Program-made: the position numbers and the translations under genes
Assembly: GCA_024639745.1 (NCBI GenBank)
Contig: JAHEHW010000051.1
Coordinates: forward strand, 1-8,417
Direction of reading: 5' to 3'
DNA length: 8,417 nt
Source of the DNA: Salaquimonas sp.
GTDB taxonomy: Bacteria > Pseudomonadota > Alphaproteobacteria > Rhizobiales > Rhizobiaceae
The notes under the pieces: generated by a model
Seen by the model: only the letters and a program-made list of their open reading frames with translations
Told to the model about the DNA's origin: nothing
The model's database searches: none
Shown here: piece by piece, positions 7,109 through 8,417 of the stretch
How the letters are laid out: every line of letters begins with the position of its first letter
Numbering within the stretch: the stretch's first letter is position 1

Positions 7109-7124
7109 TGTTGTTTTGTTGTTT
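7109..7124 (-). promoter_or_regulatory. Candidate operator half B (AAACAACAAAACAACA)
   Basis: Read on the minus strand, this is the partner of the 16-mer at 6966-6981, in inverted orientation and 143 bp away start to start. It ends 91 nt before the HAD start codon. The arrangement suggests one repressor acting on both divergent promoters, perhaps with DNA looping. The low-complexity A/C composition means chance similarity is not excluded. Confidence 0.4.
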
Positions 7125-7215
7125 TTTCTTCCATTTTTTGAGTGATTCGATAAACTTAACGGATGCGGGCTGAGGCCTGTAAGAGTTTGAACCCCGAAAG
7201 GCCCGCCGAATTTCA

Positions 7216-8100
7216 ATGGATAGTGTTGCAGACATATTTGACCGCTACGAAGCGGTGCGTCACCGCTTACCCGAGGCACGGTTTCAAACTCCCAACATAG
7301 ACATCGATAGTCTCTTGGACATTGCCGATCAGGCAGATGCCTTTGTTTTCGATGCCTTCGGTGTCCTCAACGTTGGAGATACACCCATTGCGGGTGCAGC
7401 GGAACGACTGGAGCAACTGCGGGCGCGGGGACATGCAATCAGGATACTTTCAAACGCGGCCAGCTATAACCACGAAGGCGCCACTTTGAAATTCCGGAAG
7501 TTGGGCATGACGATCGCTTCTGAAGAGGTCATTACCAGCCGTGATGCAACTCTGGCCAATCTCGAACCTGGTACCTGGGGATGTATCGCAGCGCCATCAG
7601 ACGATCTCTCCGATTTGCCCACACCGACGGTCCGTCTTGGGGATGATCCAGCTGAATACGACCAGGTTGACGGCATTCTGTTCCTGTCTACCGAAACATG
7701 GACACACGCTCGTCAGGCGCTTCTCGAGCAGGCTCTCATATCACGACCGCGTCCACTGGTGATTGCAAATGCGGATCTGGTGGCGCCAAGAGATTTTGGA
7801 TTTTCGCTAGAGCCAGGTCATTTCGGGCACCTGCTGGCCGATCAAGGTATCGAAAATATCCGTTTTTTTGGCAAGCCATTCCCCGAAGTTTACGAACTGG
7901 TTGAAACGACGCTTCCGAACATCCCTCTCGATCGGATCGTAATGTGTGGCGATACACTCCATACTGATATTGTTGGTGCAGCAGCGAGAGGCTGGCGCAC
8001 GGTTTTGGTGACCCGCGACGGATTGTTCTCTGGTCATGATACACGTGTTTACTGCGACAAGGCGAGCATCCATCCGGATTGGCGCCTGCAGAGGATATGA
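7216..8100 (+). CDS. HAD-superfamily class IIA hydrolase (NagD-like) with altered motif I
   Basis: This 294-residue cytosolic protein is a HAD phosphatase-fold member of subfamily IIA. Motif I is FVFDAFGVLNVG with nucleophile D46. Motif II is ILSNAAS with S79. Motif III is FFGKPFPEVYE with K220. Motif IV is MCGDTLHTDIVGA with D246 and D251. The C2 cap lies between motifs II and III and contains NADLVAPRDFGF, typical of the NagD/4-nitrophenylphosphatase group. The second Asp of the usual DxD motif I, the general acid/base, is Phe48 here. I recall a hypothetical alphaproteobacterial HAD-IIA subfamily (TIGR01459) with Trp at this position, so the change may be family-typical. The N-terminus is about 35 residues longer than in compact NagD proteins, but no other start fits. 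Divergence from the GlpR-like regulator suggests a linked role, perhaps dephosphorylating glycerol 3-phosphate or a related product; this is inferred. Confidence 0.85.
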   Translation: MDSVADIFDRYEAVRHRLPEARFQTPNIDIDSLLDIADQADAFVFDAFGVLNVGDTPIAGAAERLEQLRARGHAIRILSNAASYNHEGATLKFRKLGMTIASEEVITSRDATLANLEPGTWGCIAAPSDDLSDLPTPTVRLGDDPAEYDQVDGILFLSTETWTHARQALLEQALISRPRPLVIANADLVAPRDFGFSLEPGHFGHLLADQGIENIRFFGKPFPEVYELVETTLPNIPLDRIVMCGDTLHTDIVGAAARGWRTVLVTRDGLFSGHDTRVYCDKASIHPDWRLQRI

Positions 8101-8226
8101 ACAACTGCGGTTCTACCAAATTGATTCAGGCGACTGGCGAAACTTAGCCGCCGTTCATTTTATCGACGTCCAACGCTTCGCGTTTCTCGCGGACTAGGGG
8201 TAAGTGCGGGCATTCCAGGGTTGGTA
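8101..8226. other. Unassigned intergenic stretch between convergent genes
   Basis: This region lies between the HAD stop and the stop of the partial minus-strand frame. I see no strong rho-independent terminator: only short GC matches such as GGCG...CGCC near 8130-8153, without a U-run. Short open frames here lack starts and overlap one another. No tRNA or repeat is evident. Confidence 0.4.
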
Positions 8227-8415
8227 CTACATGGCTGCCGGACAGAACGGCTCGATACGATGGGAAACCTTCCGTGCAACCTCTCCCAGTGTGGCCAGCA
8301 AGCGATTGAGCTGGGAGAGTGTCGACGTCATCTCTGGCGCGTAGCGAGACACGAGGTATTCACGCTCCTCGGTCATCCTGCAAAGGTGATCCTCCGTCCT
8401 TTTGCGCAGGACCAG
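8227..8415 (-). CDS. C-terminal 62 codons of an unrecognised protein, cut by the window edge
   Basis: On the minus strand one frame is open from the right edge to a TAG at 8227-8229. It encodes LVLRKRTEDHLCRMTEERE, then a charged, Leu-rich stretch ending in EPFCPAAM. The heptad-like spacing in TLSQLNRLLATLGEVARKV suggests amphipathic helix or coiled coil, common at the C-termini of regulators and DNA-binding proteins. The gene would converge on the HAD gene with a 126-bp gap. No family is recognised. Competing frames exist on both strands here, so the coding call is moderate only. Confidence 0.45.
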   Translation of the reverse strand: MVLRKRTEDHLCRMTEEREYLVSRYAPEMTSTLSQLNRLLATLGEVARKVSHRIEPFCPAAM

Positions 8416-8417
8416 GC

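Larger units (their letters stand above)
6929..7215. promoter_or_regulatory. AT-rich divergent control region between the regulator operon and the HAD gene
   Basis: This 287-bp stretch separates two divergent start codons and is clearly more AT-rich than its flanks, especially 6961-7160. It contains an inverted pair of near-identical 16-mers (6966-6981 and 7109-7124), an inverted pair of TTCGATA heptamers (TATCGAA at 7029-7035, TTCGATA at 7146-7152), GATAT-G-ATATC at 7006-7016 and ATAAT-N5-ATTAT at 7038-7052. TTGATA on the minus strand (7013-7018) could be a -35 box for the operon, but no convincing -10 lies at the right distance. The HAD start has only a distant AAGG. No credible gene lies here; upstream extensions of the regulator frame were rejected. 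Confidence 0.6.

Noticed and set aside
6960..7160. AT-rich repeats considered as an origin of replication, CRISPR-like array or phage attachment site
   Set aside because: There are only two copies of the main repeat, in inverted orientation, with no regular spacers, no tRNA end and no integrase or replication gene nearby; a divergent promoter region explains it better.
8132..8415. Plus-strand open frame running through the right-hand intergenic stretch
   Set aside because: It lacks a plausible start and ribosome-binding site and is Arg/Leu/Cys-rich. The minus-strand frame over the same DNA has a more protein-like composition.

Overview
The window looks like an alphaproteobacterial chromosome segment, most likely Hyphomicrobiales or a near relative. 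The basis is the protein family styles (a MalK-type UgpC, a HAD class IIA protein with an altered motif I), tight operon packing and moderate-to-high GC. The genus cannot be named from sequence alone.

The core is one compact minus-strand operon, about 6928 down to 1255. In transcription order it encodes a GlpR-like DeoR-family regulator, a UgpC-type ABC ATPase, a UgpB-type periplasmic binding protein, two permeases (UgpA- and UgpE-type) and a GpdQ/CpdA-type metallophosphodiesterase. Two junctions are ATGA stop/start overlaps (regulator/ATPase and permease/permease). The phosphodiesterase starts 3 nt after the second permease stops. A 12-bp intercistronic stem-loop lies just after the binding-protein gene. 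A HAD class IIA hydrolase gene (7216-8100, plus strand) diverges from the regulator across a 287-bp AT-rich region, which carries a long inverted pair of near-identical 16-mers and looks like a shared control region.

Read together, the genes suggest uptake and breakdown of a glycerol-phosphate-type compound, probably a glycerophosphodiester. The Ugp transporter would import it, the GpdQ-like enzyme would cut the diester, the HAD protein might process a phosphorylated product, and a GlpR-like repressor would respond to a phospho-metabolite. Just past the phosphodiesterase, behind a good ribosome-binding site, is a 39-codon remnant (1090-1209) that resembles the N-terminus of Na/Pi cotransporters. 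This suggests the operon once ended in a phosphate transporter and was truncated where a convergent EamA/DMT exporter gene (159-1070) now sits. The DMT gene appears more GC-rich than the operon and functionally unrelated to it.

The edges hold only fragments: a short open frame leaving the left edge on the minus strand (weak support), and the last 62 codons of an unrecognised minus-strand protein at the right edge (8227-8415). I see no tRNA, rRNA, CRISPR array or complete insertion sequence.
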